DNA of 64,000 nt from Acetobacterium paludosum (GCF_008086595.1 NZ_RXYA01000003.1:208129-272128), one strand, 5' to 3'. Positions 11,051-19,481 are shown, counted from the first letter of the stretch. The notes: generated from the sequence alone by a model not told the origin. Made by a program: numbers and translations.

Positions 11051-11068
11051 CTTTTTCAGCTGAAAAAG
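11051..11068. repeat. 18-bp perfect palindrome upstream of eno
   Basis: CTTTTTCAGCTGAAAAAG is its own reverse complement and lies about 60 bp before the enolase start, upstream of the candidate -10. It could be an operator. Next to it (11069-11130) is a GC-rich stretch with a CGCGG/CCGCG hairpin that I cannot assign. Confidence 0.5.
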
Positions 11069-11133
11069 CCACGCCACCCCAGTCGCGGCCGTTCACCGCG
11101 TCTCACCAGGTAAGTGGCAACCCACCAAGCAAT

Positions 11134-11173
11134 AAAAAAACTCTGAAAAAGAAAACCTTCTTCAGAGTTTTTT
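11134..11173 (-). terminator. Terminator of the DUF6440 gene
   Basis: Arms 11138-11147 and 11161-11170 form a ten-base-pair stem. On the minus strand a run of T follows. It ends the small gene at 11178-11372. Confidence 0.8.
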
Positions 11174-11177
11174 CTAT

Positions 11178-11372
11178 TTATTTTTCAGGGGCAACTACGG
11201 GTTCCCCATCCTCATCGATCAGTACCGTGAGTCCGCCGCCGAAATTGTCGTAATGGTATAAATAATTAATTCCGGTTTCTGTATCTTCGATGATCTTACA
11301 CCCGGATGTTTCTCCTGTGGCTTCATTAACCACAATTTTAAATCGATTTTTCTTTTGCTTTTTTTCTTTCAT
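11178..11372 (-). CDS. DUF6440 family small protein
   Basis: A 64-residue protein with a lysine-rich start and the sequence YHYDNFGGGLTVLIDEDGEP, which I recognise as the DUF6440 family of Firmicutes. The function is unknown. No signal peptide or membrane segment is visible, so it should be cytoplasmic. The gene has its own terminator and probably its own promoter, lying between paaK and eno. Confidence 0.7.
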   Translation of the reverse strand: MKEKKQKKNRFKIVVNEATGETSGCKIIEDTETGINYLYHYDNFGGGLTVLIDEDGEPVVAPEK

Positions 11373-11495
11373 TTCTATCCTTTTCTCCTCTTAAATCAAG
11401 TAGGCTTTTTCTATTATATACAATTCAGAATAAAAAATCAATTTATGAATACAAAATATCGAAACTATCTTAATCAGCTTCTACCAAACCATCGA

Positions 11496-12734
11496 TCAGG
11501 CAAAACGATTGTCGATGATTCGGACACTTTTCTTCTCGGATCGAGGCAAGAATCCCATCGGACTTGCCACCGGGATGATACTTAAGCCAACCTGTGATTT
11601 AAATTGCCGTTTCACTTCATTTTCCGTGTTCTGCTTGTTATATCCGTCCTTGATTTCGAAATTCAAAAACACCCAATCCTTGCCGTCTTTGTGATCAACG
11701 GTAGCTAAATACTCGCTGCTGACGCCATCCACTTTTTTCAACAGCTCATCGATCTGTCCCGGATAAATATTCACGCCCTTGACCTTAACCATATCATCGG
11801 TTCGGCCAACAATGCGGTCATGCCGGGGATAGGGCGAGCCGCAGGGACAGGGACCGGGAATAAAGCGGGTAATGTCATGGGTCCGATAGCGCAATAGCGG
11901 TGCCCCTTCCTTTTTCAGCGTGGAAATAACCAGTTCTCCATAGCTTCCCATTGGCACCGGTTTAAGGGTTTCCGGGTCGATAATTTCAAAATAAAGATAA
12001 TCGGTCCAGTAGTGCATGCCGTGATGCTCACTGCAATCAATGGAAATTCCCGGGCCATAGATTTCGGTCAATCCGTAAATGTCAAAAATCTCGATTCCCA
12101 ATTCATCGGCGATGCGGTTGCGCATTTTTTCGCCCCAGCGCTCAGAACCGATGATGCCCTTCTTTAAATGCAGTTTGTCTGCCAGGTTTTGTTTGGCGAC
12201 TTCTTCTGCTAACAGCAAGGCATAGGAAGAAGTTGAAGCCAACACCGTGGACTTCAGATCTACCATCATCTGCAGTTGCTTTTGGGTGTTCCCCGGGCCC
12301 ATGGGAATGGCCATGGCGCCCATTTTTTCGGCTCCGGCCTGAAAGCCGATTCCGGCGGTCCAGAGACCGTATCCCGGGGTTATTTGAATGCGATCTTCCG
12401 TGGTCATTCCGGCATAGGCATAGCAGCGGCTGAACATGATGGCCCAATCTTCGACATCCTTGGCCGTATAGGGGATAATAACCGGCATCCCGGTGGTTCC
12501 CGAGGATGAATGAATGCGAACAACTTCGCTGTCCGGTACGGCTTGAAGCCCTAATGGATAGGCTTTTCTCAAATCGCCCTTGTCCGTAAATGGCAGTTTC
12601 TCAAAATCCTCCATGGTTTTTATATCATCCGCAACAATCCCTGCTTCTTTGAATTTTTGTTGATAAAACGAACTTTTATACTCTAACCGTTTTATTAATT
12701 CCTGTAAATTTCTCAGTGTTTCTGTTGTTTCCAT
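11496..12734 (-). CDS. paaK: Phenylacetate-CoA ligase (aryl-acetate adenylating enzyme)
   Basis: The 412-residue product belongs to the ANL superfamily. It shows the adenylate-forming P-loop SSGTTGMPV, the YGLTEIYGPG segment and the C-terminal domain start with GRTDDMVKVKGVNIYPGQI. It activates phenylacetate or a related aryl acid to the CoA thioester using ATP. The GTG at 12755 lacks a ribosome binding site; the ATG at 12734 follows AGAGG and is preferred. Expression is controlled by a T-box leader (12762-13042), so the substrate is probably tied to amino acid breakdown, for example indoleacetate from tryptophan. That link is inference. Confidence 0.92.
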   Translation of the reverse strand: METTETLRNLQELIKRLEYKSSFYQQKFKEAGIVADDIKTMEDFEKLPFTDKGDLRKAYPLGLQAVPDSEVVRIHSSSGTTGMPVIIPYTAKDVEDWAIMFSRCYAYAGMTTEDRIQITPGYGLWTAGIGFQAGAEKMGAMAIPMGPGNTQKQLQMMVDLKSTVLASTSSYALLLAEEVAKQNLADKLHLKKGIIGSERWGEKMRNRIADELGIEIFDIYGLTEIYGPGISIDCSEHHGMHYWTDYLYFEIIDPETLKPVPMGSYGELVISTLKKEGAPLLRYRTHDITRFIPGPCPCGSPYPRHDRIVGRTDDMVKVKGVNIYPGQIDELLKKVDGVSSEYLATVDHKDGKDWVFLNFEIKDGYNKQNTENEVKRQFKSQVGLSIIPVASPMGFLPRSEKKSVRIIDNRFA

Positions 12735-12761
12735 CCGTCTTTGCCTCTTTCTCACGATATC

Positions 12762-12808
12762 AAAAAAGACTCATCCTGCTATTGTATAAAACAATAAAAG
12801 GATGAGTC
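12762..12808 (-). terminator. T-box-controlled terminator
   Basis: GACTCATCC (12768-12776) and GGATGAGTC (12800-12808) form a nine-base-pair stem followed on the minus strand by six T. Its 5' arm lies just after the T-box core, the expected position for a competing terminator. Confidence 0.88.
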
Positions 12809-13042
12809 ATATTAACCCACGGTACCACCTTTATTCGCAATCTGCGCTCTCAAGTCTATCCAAATGCTGCCACATTTGTCATCGATTAACGTTGATGAAA
12901 CGTCGTGAAATACTCAGGCCAGGCCCTTTCCTCACACCCTCCGGTGCCCATTATATCAATCCGCTTTCTGTCAGGCTTTCACCGTTCCTGACTCTCTTTG
13001 AGTGCGCTAAAGATTTTACTCCACCTTCACAGGTTTACTTTT
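12762..13042 (-). promoter_or_regulatory. T-box riboswitch leader of paaK
   Basis: The minus strand carries the T-box core AAAGGTGGTACCGTGG (12832-12817), a stem I with an AGTA specifier-loop motif, an AGAGAG bulge and a GGTGAAAGCC apical loop, and a terminator at 12768-12808. In such leaders an uncharged tRNA pairs its anticodon with the specifier and its CCA end with the T-box, giving readthrough. Reading the loop as closed by GGTG/CACC makes UGG (Trp, 12950-12948) the best specifier. GGC (Gly, 12948-12946) is the alternative. The variable T-box base is U, which pairs with discriminator A and only wobbles with the usual G of tRNA-Trp, so the assignment is not firm. Confidence 0.88.
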
Positions 13043-13048
13043 TTTCTG

Positions 13049-13077
13049 AGTATAGCGTTTATTTTTATTTTTGTCAA
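13049..13077 (-). promoter_or_regulatory. Sigma-A promoter of the T-box transcript
   Basis: On the minus strand a perfect TTGACA (13077-13072) and TATACT (13054-13049) are separated by 17 nt. It starts 10 bp after the stop of the helicase gene, so paaK is transcribed independently. Confidence 0.85.
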
Positions 13078-13086
13078 GCGAATCAT

Positions 13087-15243
13087 TTATTTAATAACCC
13101 CGTTGGTGATACAAATAACTAGATTCATTTTCTTTTCTCCGGCTTTTTCAAATTGAATCGTTGCAAAAGCGCCGTTTTTTTCCACGATCGTTCCTTTTCC
13201 AAATCGTTGATGGGTCACGATCGTGTCCTTTTGATAAGCGGAAAGATCCATGTCCGCATTTTCTTCTTGAGTTCCGGTATAATCCTGCCATTTGATGCTC
13301 GGATTAAAAACACTTTGAGGCGACTGATTTTTTGATCCGGCCACAGGTTTACCGGAATGCGGTTTTTTCTTTGGCAACCCATCAATTATGTAAGCAATAA
13401 AGGGGGATGGTTTAATGCCATTTTGTTTTGATTTGACGCAAAGAAAAATCAGCTCTTTCTTTGCCCGGGTTGCCCCAACATAAAAAAGGCGAACTTCCTC
13501 TGCATATTGCTTCTCATCTTCCGGGGCTGATGACACACTGGGCAGCTGACCTTCGGTTGCATCGATAATAAAAACCTTTTCAAACTCCAGACCTTTACTT
13601 GAATGCAGGGTGGACAGAGTGACTCTTGGCTTTTTGTCGTTTTGCGTTTGTGGTTCTTTCAATTTTTCTTCCAAAAGATCAAGTTTGGTAAAAAAATCCT
13701 TAAAATTAGCGACACGGCCTCCCAGTATTTTTAATACCGAAAGTTTCTGCTCAATATTTTCTTCGGATTGACCTGAACTGATTCTAAAATTTAAATAGGA
13801 GCGATAACCCAGATCATCTAAAATCATCTGGATTCCATTTTGCGGATTTGCTGTCTTAAGCCGCTGAAAACCGTCCTTTAATTCCTTGAAACGTTCGATC
13901 TGCCATGGCCGTTTTCTGCTCAGGTTGATCAAGGCATCAAAAACATTCTGATTTAGCCCCAGATGGTTTTTCAGCTGCGCCACGGTTTCCTTGGAAATTG
14001 CCGCATCCATCTTGTAATACATTTGCGCAAACAAGTCTGGATCGGTTGGATAACAGGCAAATTGATAAAACAGCTGAATGTCTTTGATCATAAAATGGGT
14101 GAAAAACTGGGGACTGTGTTCTTTTATTTGATAGGGTATCTTTTCCCCATCCAGGAGATCCACCAGCGGAATCGCTGACTCGTTGTTCCGATAAAGCACG
14201 GCGGTTTCTTTTCCTTCGTGTTTAATGGATTCGATAATAAGCTTGTATTGATCTTCACTGGATTTTACCCATTCGCGAATGATCGGAATTCCCACGCCAT
14301 TTGGCGTGTCCATTTCTTTTTTATAGCGCTCATGATTGAGCTTAATAAAGGCATTGGCTTTTTCAACAATCTGCCGGGTGCTCCGATAATTTGTTTCCAT
14401 TAAAAGAACCTCTCCCTGGGGCCATGTCTCTTTAAAAGATAACAAAGACTCCGGAAAAGCGCCCCGAAATCCGTAGATGCTTTGATCCTCATCCCCGACC
14501 ATGAAAAGGTTGCCGTTTTTACCTGCCAAAAGCTCAATGATCTTAAATTGAATCTTCGAGGTATCCTGGGCTTCGTCCAAATGGATGTAATTGTACTTCT
14601 TTTGAAAAAAGTTCAGCAGCTCCGGATATTTTTTTAATAGTCCCCATGCGTATTTTAGGATATCATCAAAATCCATTAAATGCGCAGTCAGCTTATAAGC
14701 TTCGTAGGCTTCATATATTTTAATAAAATCAATCTCCATTGGCGGCAGCAGCTTGATTTCCTTTGTGGTTAACAGCATGTTTTTGCAAAATCCGATTCGC
14801 TGACTGATTTCTCCCAGCTCTATTTCTCCGGGAAAAGCCTGAAACAATTCCCGATAAAGGTCTTTAATCACCGGGCTGGTATTTCCCAGCACCGTGTAAG
14901 CCTGACGTCGATAGGACCGTTCGTATTGCCTGATGACCGAAAGGGCAAAGCTGTGGATCGTACTGAACTGAAGGCTTTCGGCCTGGTTTTTGCTAAACAT
15001 GTTTTGATAGCGTTGTTTTAAATCCCGGGCTCCCATGCGACTAAAGGTCAGCGTCAGAATCTCCCCGGGGTCAATTTTTTCAACCATTAACAGATAAGCA
15101 ATCCGACAGATAATAACGGTTGTTTTTCCACTCCCGGGCACAGCCAGTAGTAAGCTTTGCCCTTTGGTGCGAATGACGGCTTTTTCCTGTTGTTCATTTA
15201 ATTGGAACTGATATGATTTTTTAAATTCTTCATAATTCTTCAT
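13087..15243 (-). CDS. UvrD/PcrA-family ATP-dependent DNA helicase
   Basis: A 718-residue superfamily 1 helicase. Residues AVPGSGKTT near position 35 are the Walker A motif, LDEAQDTS is motif II, GDEDQSIYGFRGA is motif III, TNYRS is motif IV, and LSTLHSSKGLEF and VGATRAKKELI are motifs V and VI. The C-terminal tail (about 660-718) has the small barrel-like segment seen at the end of PcrA. It probably unwinds DNA in repair or clears replication blocks. No clear ribosome binding site precedes the ATG, but a TATAAT hexamer ends about 9 nt before it, so a leaderless mRNA is possible. Confidence 0.92.
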   Translation of the reverse strand: MKNYEEFKKSYQFQLNEQQEKAVIRTKGQSLLLAVPGSGKTTVIICRIAYLLMVEKIDPGEILTLTFSRMGARDLKQRYQNMFSKNQAESLQFSTIHSFALSVIRQYERSYRRQAYTVLGNTSPVIKDLYRELFQAFPGEIELGEISQRIGFCKNMLLTTKEIKLLPPMEIDFIKIYEAYEAYKLTAHLMDFDDILKYAWGLLKKYPELLNFFQKKYNYIHLDEAQDTSKIQFKIIELLAGKNGNLFMVGDEDQSIYGFRGAFPESLLSFKETWPQGEVLLMETNYRSTRQIVEKANAFIKLNHERYKKEMDTPNGVGIPIIREWVKSSEDQYKLIIESIKHEGKETAVLYRNNESAIPLVDLLDGEKIPYQIKEHSPQFFTHFMIKDIQLFYQFACYPTDPDLFAQMYYKMDAAISKETVAQLKNHLGLNQNVFDALINLSRKRPWQIERFKELKDGFQRLKTANPQNGIQMILDDLGYRSYLNFRISSGQSEENIEQKLSVLKILGGRVANFKDFFTKLDLLEEKLKEPQTQNDKKPRVTLSTLHSSKGLEFEKVFIIDATEGQLPSVSSAPEDEKQYAEEVRLFYVGATRAKKELIFLCVKSKQNGIKPSPFIAYIIDGLPKKKPHSGKPVAGSKNQSPQSVFNPSIKWQDYTGTQEENADMDLSAYQKDTIVTHQRFGKGTIVEKNGAFATIQFEKAGEKKMNLVICITNGVIK

Positions 15244-15368
15244 GATTTATATTATATATGAAACCAATCCGATAATCCACTTTATAAACGCATGATCTTG
15301 CTTGGGCCATCGACAAAACCTCCGTTCATTTTTATAAGTCGGGGTTATCTCGCCTTAACTGTTTTGAT

Positions 15369-15920
15369 TTAGTTTTCTGTTTTAACAACTGTTATTTTCT
15401 TTGCTTCTTCTCGATCAATCGCCAGTTTTTTTATTTCATTCTGAAAATATAATTTATTGGCAAAGGCCAATACGACTGCTTCTAAAAGCATCAGTTGATG
15501 TGTTGTCTCAGCTTTTATGGGATTTGCTTTTTGATTTGGAGCAAAAACGGTCTTAATTGCAAATTCTAATTCTTCGCAAAACAAATCGTAAGCATCTTCG
15601 ATCGAATAGACATTGATCAAATAGAAGATCAGGTCACCGATTTCTGAAATGCTTAAAATTCGTTTCATTATACAAACGACAAATAAATAGGCCAGATGGG
15701 TTTGATTATAGCGTCTTTTTACCGGTGGCGCGATGATCTTATGTTTCACATAATTATTGATCATCGTCGCTGTGATAATCTTTTCGCCCTCATTTTCTGT
15801 AAAAAGGGAACAATTCTTTTCTAATATACTCACCACTTGATCCATATATAAATCAATTTCCGGAAGCTCATTCCATCGCGGACAATGAAAGTTTAATATA
15901 TCCGATGCTATAGATTTCAT
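15369..15920 (-). CDS. DUF1836 family putative regulator
   Basis: The 183-residue protein matches my recollection of DUF1836 proteins of Firmicutes, in which a MerR-like helix-turn-helix lies at the N terminus. Visible support includes the segment ITATMINNYVKHKIIAPPVKRRY (about residues 50-72), which reads as a recognition helix and wing. The C-terminal half is helical and of unknown role. A DNA-binding function is inferred. It stands alone, with a divergent gene set starting at 16075. Confidence 0.7.
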   Translation of the reverse strand: MKSIASDILNFHCPRWNELPEIDLYMDQVVSILEKNCSLFTENEGEKIITATMINNYVKHKIIAPPVKRRYNQTHLAYLFVVCIMKRILSISEIGDLIFYLINVYSIEDAYDLFCEELEFAIKTVFAPNQKANPIKAETTHQLMLLEAVVLAFANKLYFQNEIKKLAIDREEAKKITVVKTEN

Positions 15921-16074
15921 TTTCTAACGCCTTTCTTTGATTTTTTTTAATCATACCATGGTTTTCAATACTATTCAATAATATTATTATATCGTTGACA
16001 TGTTATTCGCATAGTGCTAAACTAGTATCAATTACTAGATGCAATGGAACAGCACCTTAAATAAAGGAGTGAAT

Positions 16075-16215
16075 ATGATGTGTTTTGAAATTGAAATGGA
16101 TTCTATAAATGCGAAAGATTTTAAGCGAGCTCAAACCAGCAGCGAGCAAATATTTCCGCCCCAAATGAGCCGAGACGAAATCGGATTAACCTTAGCACGA
16201 GAGGAATTAAGATGA
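16075..16215 (+). CDS. Small ORF of 46 residues coupled to the downstream membrane protein
   Basis: ATG 16075 follows AAAGGAG by 6 nt and opens a 46-codon frame that ends in TGA at 16213-16215, overlapping the next ATG (16212) as ATGA. The peptide is soluble, acidic in part (MMCFEIEMDS at the start, ending GLTLAREELR), without a signal peptide. The good ribosome binding site and four-base overlap argue that it is translated and couples translation to the membrane protein. I do not recognise a family. Confidence 0.6.
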   Translation: MMCFEIEMDSINAKDFKRAQTSSEQIFPPQMSRDEIGLTLAREELR

Positions 16216-16787
16216 AAGCGAAAGCCGCAAAAATTATAAGTATTATCACCATTGCTCCAATAATGTCTTTTTGTATGTTCAGCTTTTTGTATGTCGCCGA
16301 TAGTGGTCATTTTCAGAATCTGACTAATTATTTACTTGCCGTTATTTGCTTTGCCTTCATCCCGATTCTAGCTTATCCTTTACAAAAGTTCCTGCCGAAA
16401 TTTAAGGATAAGGGCCGCGACGGGCAACGAAAGCTCGCCTTTATCTTTGTCATTTTAGGCTACACGCTGGGTCTGATAAGTGCTTTCATTGCTAAAGCAC
16501 CAATCCAGTATTTGATGATCTATATCAGTTATTTTCTTTCCGGATTGATTTTGACCTTTGTCAATAAAATTTTGAAAATAAAAGCGAGCGGTCATGCCTG
16601 TGGTGTGATGGGACCAGTTGTTGTTTGCATTTATTTCTTGGGAAATTTCAGCTGGCTTTTTCTGCTGTTATTACCAATCGTATTTTGGGCCAGAATGAAA
16701 ATTGGCCGCCATACATTGAAAGAGCTTTTATTAGGAGCTGCGGTTTCTCTTCTTTGCACCCTTTTAGCGATTATCATTATTCTTTAA
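16212..16787 (+). CDS. PAP2-like integral membrane protein
   Basis: A 191-residue protein with about six hydrophobic segments. Its second half contains KIKASGHACGV and GRHTLKELLLG, which resemble the PSGH and SRxxxxxH motifs of PAP2 lipid phosphatases. The usual final catalytic aspartate and the first KxxxxxxRP motif are not evident, so it may be a divergent or inactive PAP2 relative. The start overlaps the stop of the 46-residue ORF. The likely place of action is the cytoplasmic membrane, perhaps on polyprenyl or phospholipid phosphates. Confidence 0.6.
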   Translation: MKAKAAKIISIITIAPIMSFCMFSFLYVADSGHFQNLTNYLLAVICFAFIPILAYPLQKFLPKFKDKGRDGQRKLAFIFVILGYTLGLISAFIAKAPIQYLMIYISYFLSGLILTFVNKILKIKASGHACGVMGPVVVCIYFLGNFSWLFLLLLPIVFWARMKIGRHTLKELLLGAAVSLLCTLLAIIIIL

Positions 16788-16889
16788 ACGCCGCTTAATC
16801 CAGAAAAACAATTCACTATTTTAAAATTAATAGTCTGCCACAATAAAATGAAAATGATGCTGCATAAAGCAAAATAAAAGGAGTCATTT

Positions 16890-18959
16890 ATGAACAAAAA
16901 AAATATGACTAAACGAAATATTCAACGGATCGCTGTCATTATCGGGGTTATTATTATACCTCTTATGTATAGTTATTTTTATCTCAGTGCCTTTTGGGAT
17001 CCTTATTCAAAACTTGAAGGTTTACCCATTGCGGTTGTCAACAATGATTCAGGGGCCCTCATCAATAATGAACAACGAAATCTGGGGAATGAATTTGTTG
17101 ACAAATTAAAGGACGACGGTTCATTTGATTTTATTGTCACCAATGAAACAGATGCCACCATCAATACGGCGGGAACAAAATACTATGCGATGATCAGTAT
17201 TCCCAGTAATTTTTCCAGCGATATCGCTTCGGCTGCCGATAAAACCAAACAGACGGCAACCATTACGTTCTCGGCCAATGAAAAGAGAAACTATCTGGCC
17301 AGCCAGATTTTAAGCCGGGCCGTCCTGCAAATGGAAACCGGTCTCAGAGAAAATATCGCTGCGGAAATTGTCAATCATTTAACGGATCAGGTGGCCGAAG
17401 TTCCCGGACAATTGGGCACTCTGAATGATGGGCTGACGCAGCTGGCGGATGGATCGTCCCAGTTGGTGGACGGGTCCCAGACCTTGGCATCCGGAACTCA
17501 GACCGTGGCGTCCGGCTCTCAGACCCTGGCGGACGGCACCCAGACGCTGGCGGATGGAACCCAGACCCTGGCCGACGGATCCCAGACCCTGCAGTCCGGA
17601 ACCGCGCAGTTTGCTTCGAAATTCTCTGATTTCAATACCGGCCTCAGCACCCTTAAAAGCGGTTCGGCCCAGTTGAATACCGGAGCCCAGACACTGGCAG
17701 CGGGAACGAACCAGCTGGACGACGGAATTCAGGCCTATACGGCTGGTGTCGACTCGCTGATTGGCAGTGTGAGTCAGACCTCCGCTTTTATTTCTTACTT
17801 TGTTCAGGAGCATCCTGAGCTGATGCAGGACCCACAATTTGCGGCGTTCATACAGAAAATGTCTTCCAGCGATAATGCCGAGCAGATTCAGGAATTACAG
17901 AGTGCCGGGGTTCAGTTAAACGGGGCTGCCGAATCAATTGCTCAGGGTGCGACCGGTTTATCCGCCGGTACCAGCCAGATCGACAGCGGAATTGCAACCG
18001 TCAGTGCCGCTTCCGGTCAGCTGAATACGGCGGCTGACAGCATTTCATCCGGTGCCGCCACCCTGGCCAATGGCGTGAGCACCGTGGCCAATGGCGCCAC
18101 CGCCCTGGCCGACGGCGCGACCACCCTGGCCGATGGAACCACCACTCTGGCCAACGGTGCCGCCACTTTGGCAAATGGCCAGACCACCCTTAACAGCGGC
18201 ATCACTACCGCCCAGAATGGTGTGATCACCTCCATTGATACGGCCAATGCCGATGCATCAAAATTAAATGGCCTGGGGACGTTCGTCAGTGCCCCGGTGA
18301 CGGTTGAAAGTGATGTGATCAATCCGATCCCCAATTACGGCGCTTACTTCACGCCCTATTTTATGTCGCTGTCCCTCTGGGTTGGCGCCTTAATCATCTT
18401 CTTCGGCATCTATTTTGATGCCGACAAGAAATTCAACATCTTATCCCGGGACAGTTCCCGAAAAGTAGTTCGAAGCTTTCTTTATTTACTGATTGCGCTT
18501 ACCCAGGCCGTCCTGCTGGAGATCATCATAAAATATGCATTGGGACTGGAAATCGGTCATCAGGGACTGTACTTCATCTCAGCCTGCCTGGTATCCATGA
18601 CCTTCTTCGCAATTGTTCAGTTCTGCATTGTCCATATGGGTGATCTCGGCAAGCTGGCGGCCCTGCTGCTGCTGATTCTGCAGTTAACCTCCTGCGGCGG
18701 AACCTTCCCGATGGAAACATTGCCAAAATTTTTCAACGTGCTGTATCCTTTTATGCCGATGACCTACTCTGTTAAAGTGTTTAAAGATTCAATCAGCGGG
18801 GTCATTACCAATGAATTCTGGAACAGCTTCATTATTTTGATCATCTTTTTCGTGGTATTCTTTACGAGCACGATTCTATTGTCAGTTTTCAAAAAAAGAA
18901 AAGCTGCTAAAAAAACGATTATGGTTAAAAATAAGTTGGAATCGGATCAATTATTTTAA
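16890..18959 (+). CDS. YhgE/Pip domain membrane protein (ABC-2 permease-like)
   Basis: The 689-residue protein begins with a membrane segment (about residues 12-32) and the PIAVVNNDSGA region typical of YhgE/Pip proteins. A long extracytoplasmic middle follows (about 40-480), then five or six membrane helices in an ABC-2-like domain. The middle is full of short repeats such as LADGTQT and LANGATT, which should form an extended coiled or beta-helical stalk. Relatives include the Pip phage-infection protein and components linked to ESX/type VII secretion. Export or envelope function is inferred only. It follows the PAP2-like gene by about 100 bp and uses AAAGGAG as ribosome binding site. Confidence 0.88.
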   Translation: MNKKNMTKRNIQRIAVIIGVIIIPLMYSYFYLSAFWDPYSKLEGLPIAVVNNDSGALINNEQRNLGNEFVDKLKDDGSFDFIVTNETDATINTAGTKYYAMISIPSNFSSDIASAADKTKQTATITFSANEKRNYLASQILSRAVLQMETGLRENIAAEIVNHLTDQVAEVPGQLGTLNDGLTQLADGSSQLVDGSQTLASGTQTVASGSQTLADGTQTLADGTQTLADGSQTLQSGTAQFASKFSDFNTGLSTLKSGSAQLNTGAQTLAAGTNQLDDGIQAYTAGVDSLIGSVSQTSAFISYFVQEHPELMQDPQFAAFIQKMSSSDNAEQIQELQSAGVQLNGAAESIAQGATGLSAGTSQIDSGIATVSAASGQLNTAADSISSGAATLANGVSTVANGATALADGATTLADGTTTLANGAATLANGQTTLNSGITTAQNGVITSIDTANADASKLNGLGTFVSAPVTVESDVINPIPNYGAYFTPYFMSLSLWVGALIIFFGIYFDADKKFNILSRDSSRKVVRSFLYLLIALTQAVLLEIIIKYALGLEIGHQGLYFISACLVSMTFFAIVQFCIVHMGDLGKLAALLLLILQLTSCGGTFPMETLPKFFNVLYPFMPMTYSVKVFKDSISGVITNEFWNSFIILIIFFVVFFTSTILLSVFKKRKAAKKTIMVKNKLESDQLF
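17449..17600 (+). repeat. Tandem 21-bp coding repeats, first block
   Basis: About seven imperfect copies of a 21-bp unit built on CTGGCGGACGGNACCCAGAC encode heptads like LADGTQT. The local sequence is much richer in GC than flanking genes, pointing to repeat expansion inside the YhgE/Pip stalk. Confidence 0.75.
18046..18195 (+). repeat. Tandem 21-bp coding repeats, second block
   Basis: A second run of 21-bp units with the core GCCACCCTGGCCAATGGC encodes heptads like LANGATT, about 450 bp after the first block. Together the two blocks look like a hairpin-shaped stalk. Confidence 0.7.
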
Positions 18960-19065
18960 AAAAATTATCTGTTTATTTATAATAACAACGGGTAAAAAAC
19001 TATAACAAAGGAAAAGAAATCGTACCTATTTAATTTTAATCGGTGGGTATGGAAAGGGGGGTATC

Positions 19066-19389
19066 ATGAATTTTGAATTTGGAATGAAGGGTTATTCTTT
19101 TGGAATGATTTCGCTGATTTGCATTGCTGCCAACATTTTAATTTCTATAATCAGTTCTAATTTTATCAATCTCAGCTGGTTATCTTCAATTGTCGGTATT
19201 GCTGGTTTAGTATTTGCCATTTTAGCTTTTATCAATGGGAAAAAGGAACTTGAAGCAGATCCCAGCAACAAAAAAGCAAAAACGGGAAAAACAATTGGCT
19301 TAGTTCTAATAATTTTAAATATTGTCGCTTTTGTTTTAATATTGATTGCTATTATTGTCGGCGTTACTTTATTTGCTTCAATGTTGTAA
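19066..19389 (+). CDS. Small two-to-three-helix membrane protein (DUF4190-like)
   Basis: A 107-residue protein with hydrophobic segments near residues 12-30, 36-54 and 78-105, and a short charged loop NGKKELEADPSNKKAKTGK between them. The pattern resembles DUF4190-type membrane proteins of Firmicutes, whose function is unknown. The ATG follows GGAAAGGGGGG. A strong terminator lies 45 bp after its stop. Confidence 0.6.
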   Translation: MNFEFGMKGYSFGMISLICIAANILISIISSNFINLSWLSSIVGIAGLVFAILAFINGKKELEADPSNKKAKTGKTIGLVLIILNIVAFVLILIAIIVGVTLFASML

Positions 19390-19434
19390 CTTTATTCATG
19401 CGAAATAAGCATAACTTAAAAAACAACTATTCAA

Positions 19435-19467
19435 AAAAGCTCCCTTCACAAATGAATGGGAGCTTTT
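19435..19467. terminator. Bidirectional terminator between convergent genes
   Basis: AAAAGCTCCC (19435-19444) pairs with GGGAGCTTTT (19458-19467), with A and T tracts on both sides. It can serve the membrane protein on the plus strand and the permease pair on the minus strand. Confidence 0.85.
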
Positions 19468-19481
19468 ATTTTACAATTATT

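Noticed and set aside
11040-11135. Fluoride riboswitch before eno
   Set aside because: The conserved fluoride aptamer sequence is not present on either strand.
12940-12955. Firm glycine assignment for the T-box specifier
   Set aside because: GGC would need only a two-base closing stem and the UGGU sequence does not match the usual U discriminator of tRNA-Gly.
17379-18334. Several long ORFs in other frames across the YhgE/Pip gene
   Set aside because: They are by-products of GC-rich coding repeats and lack start signals.
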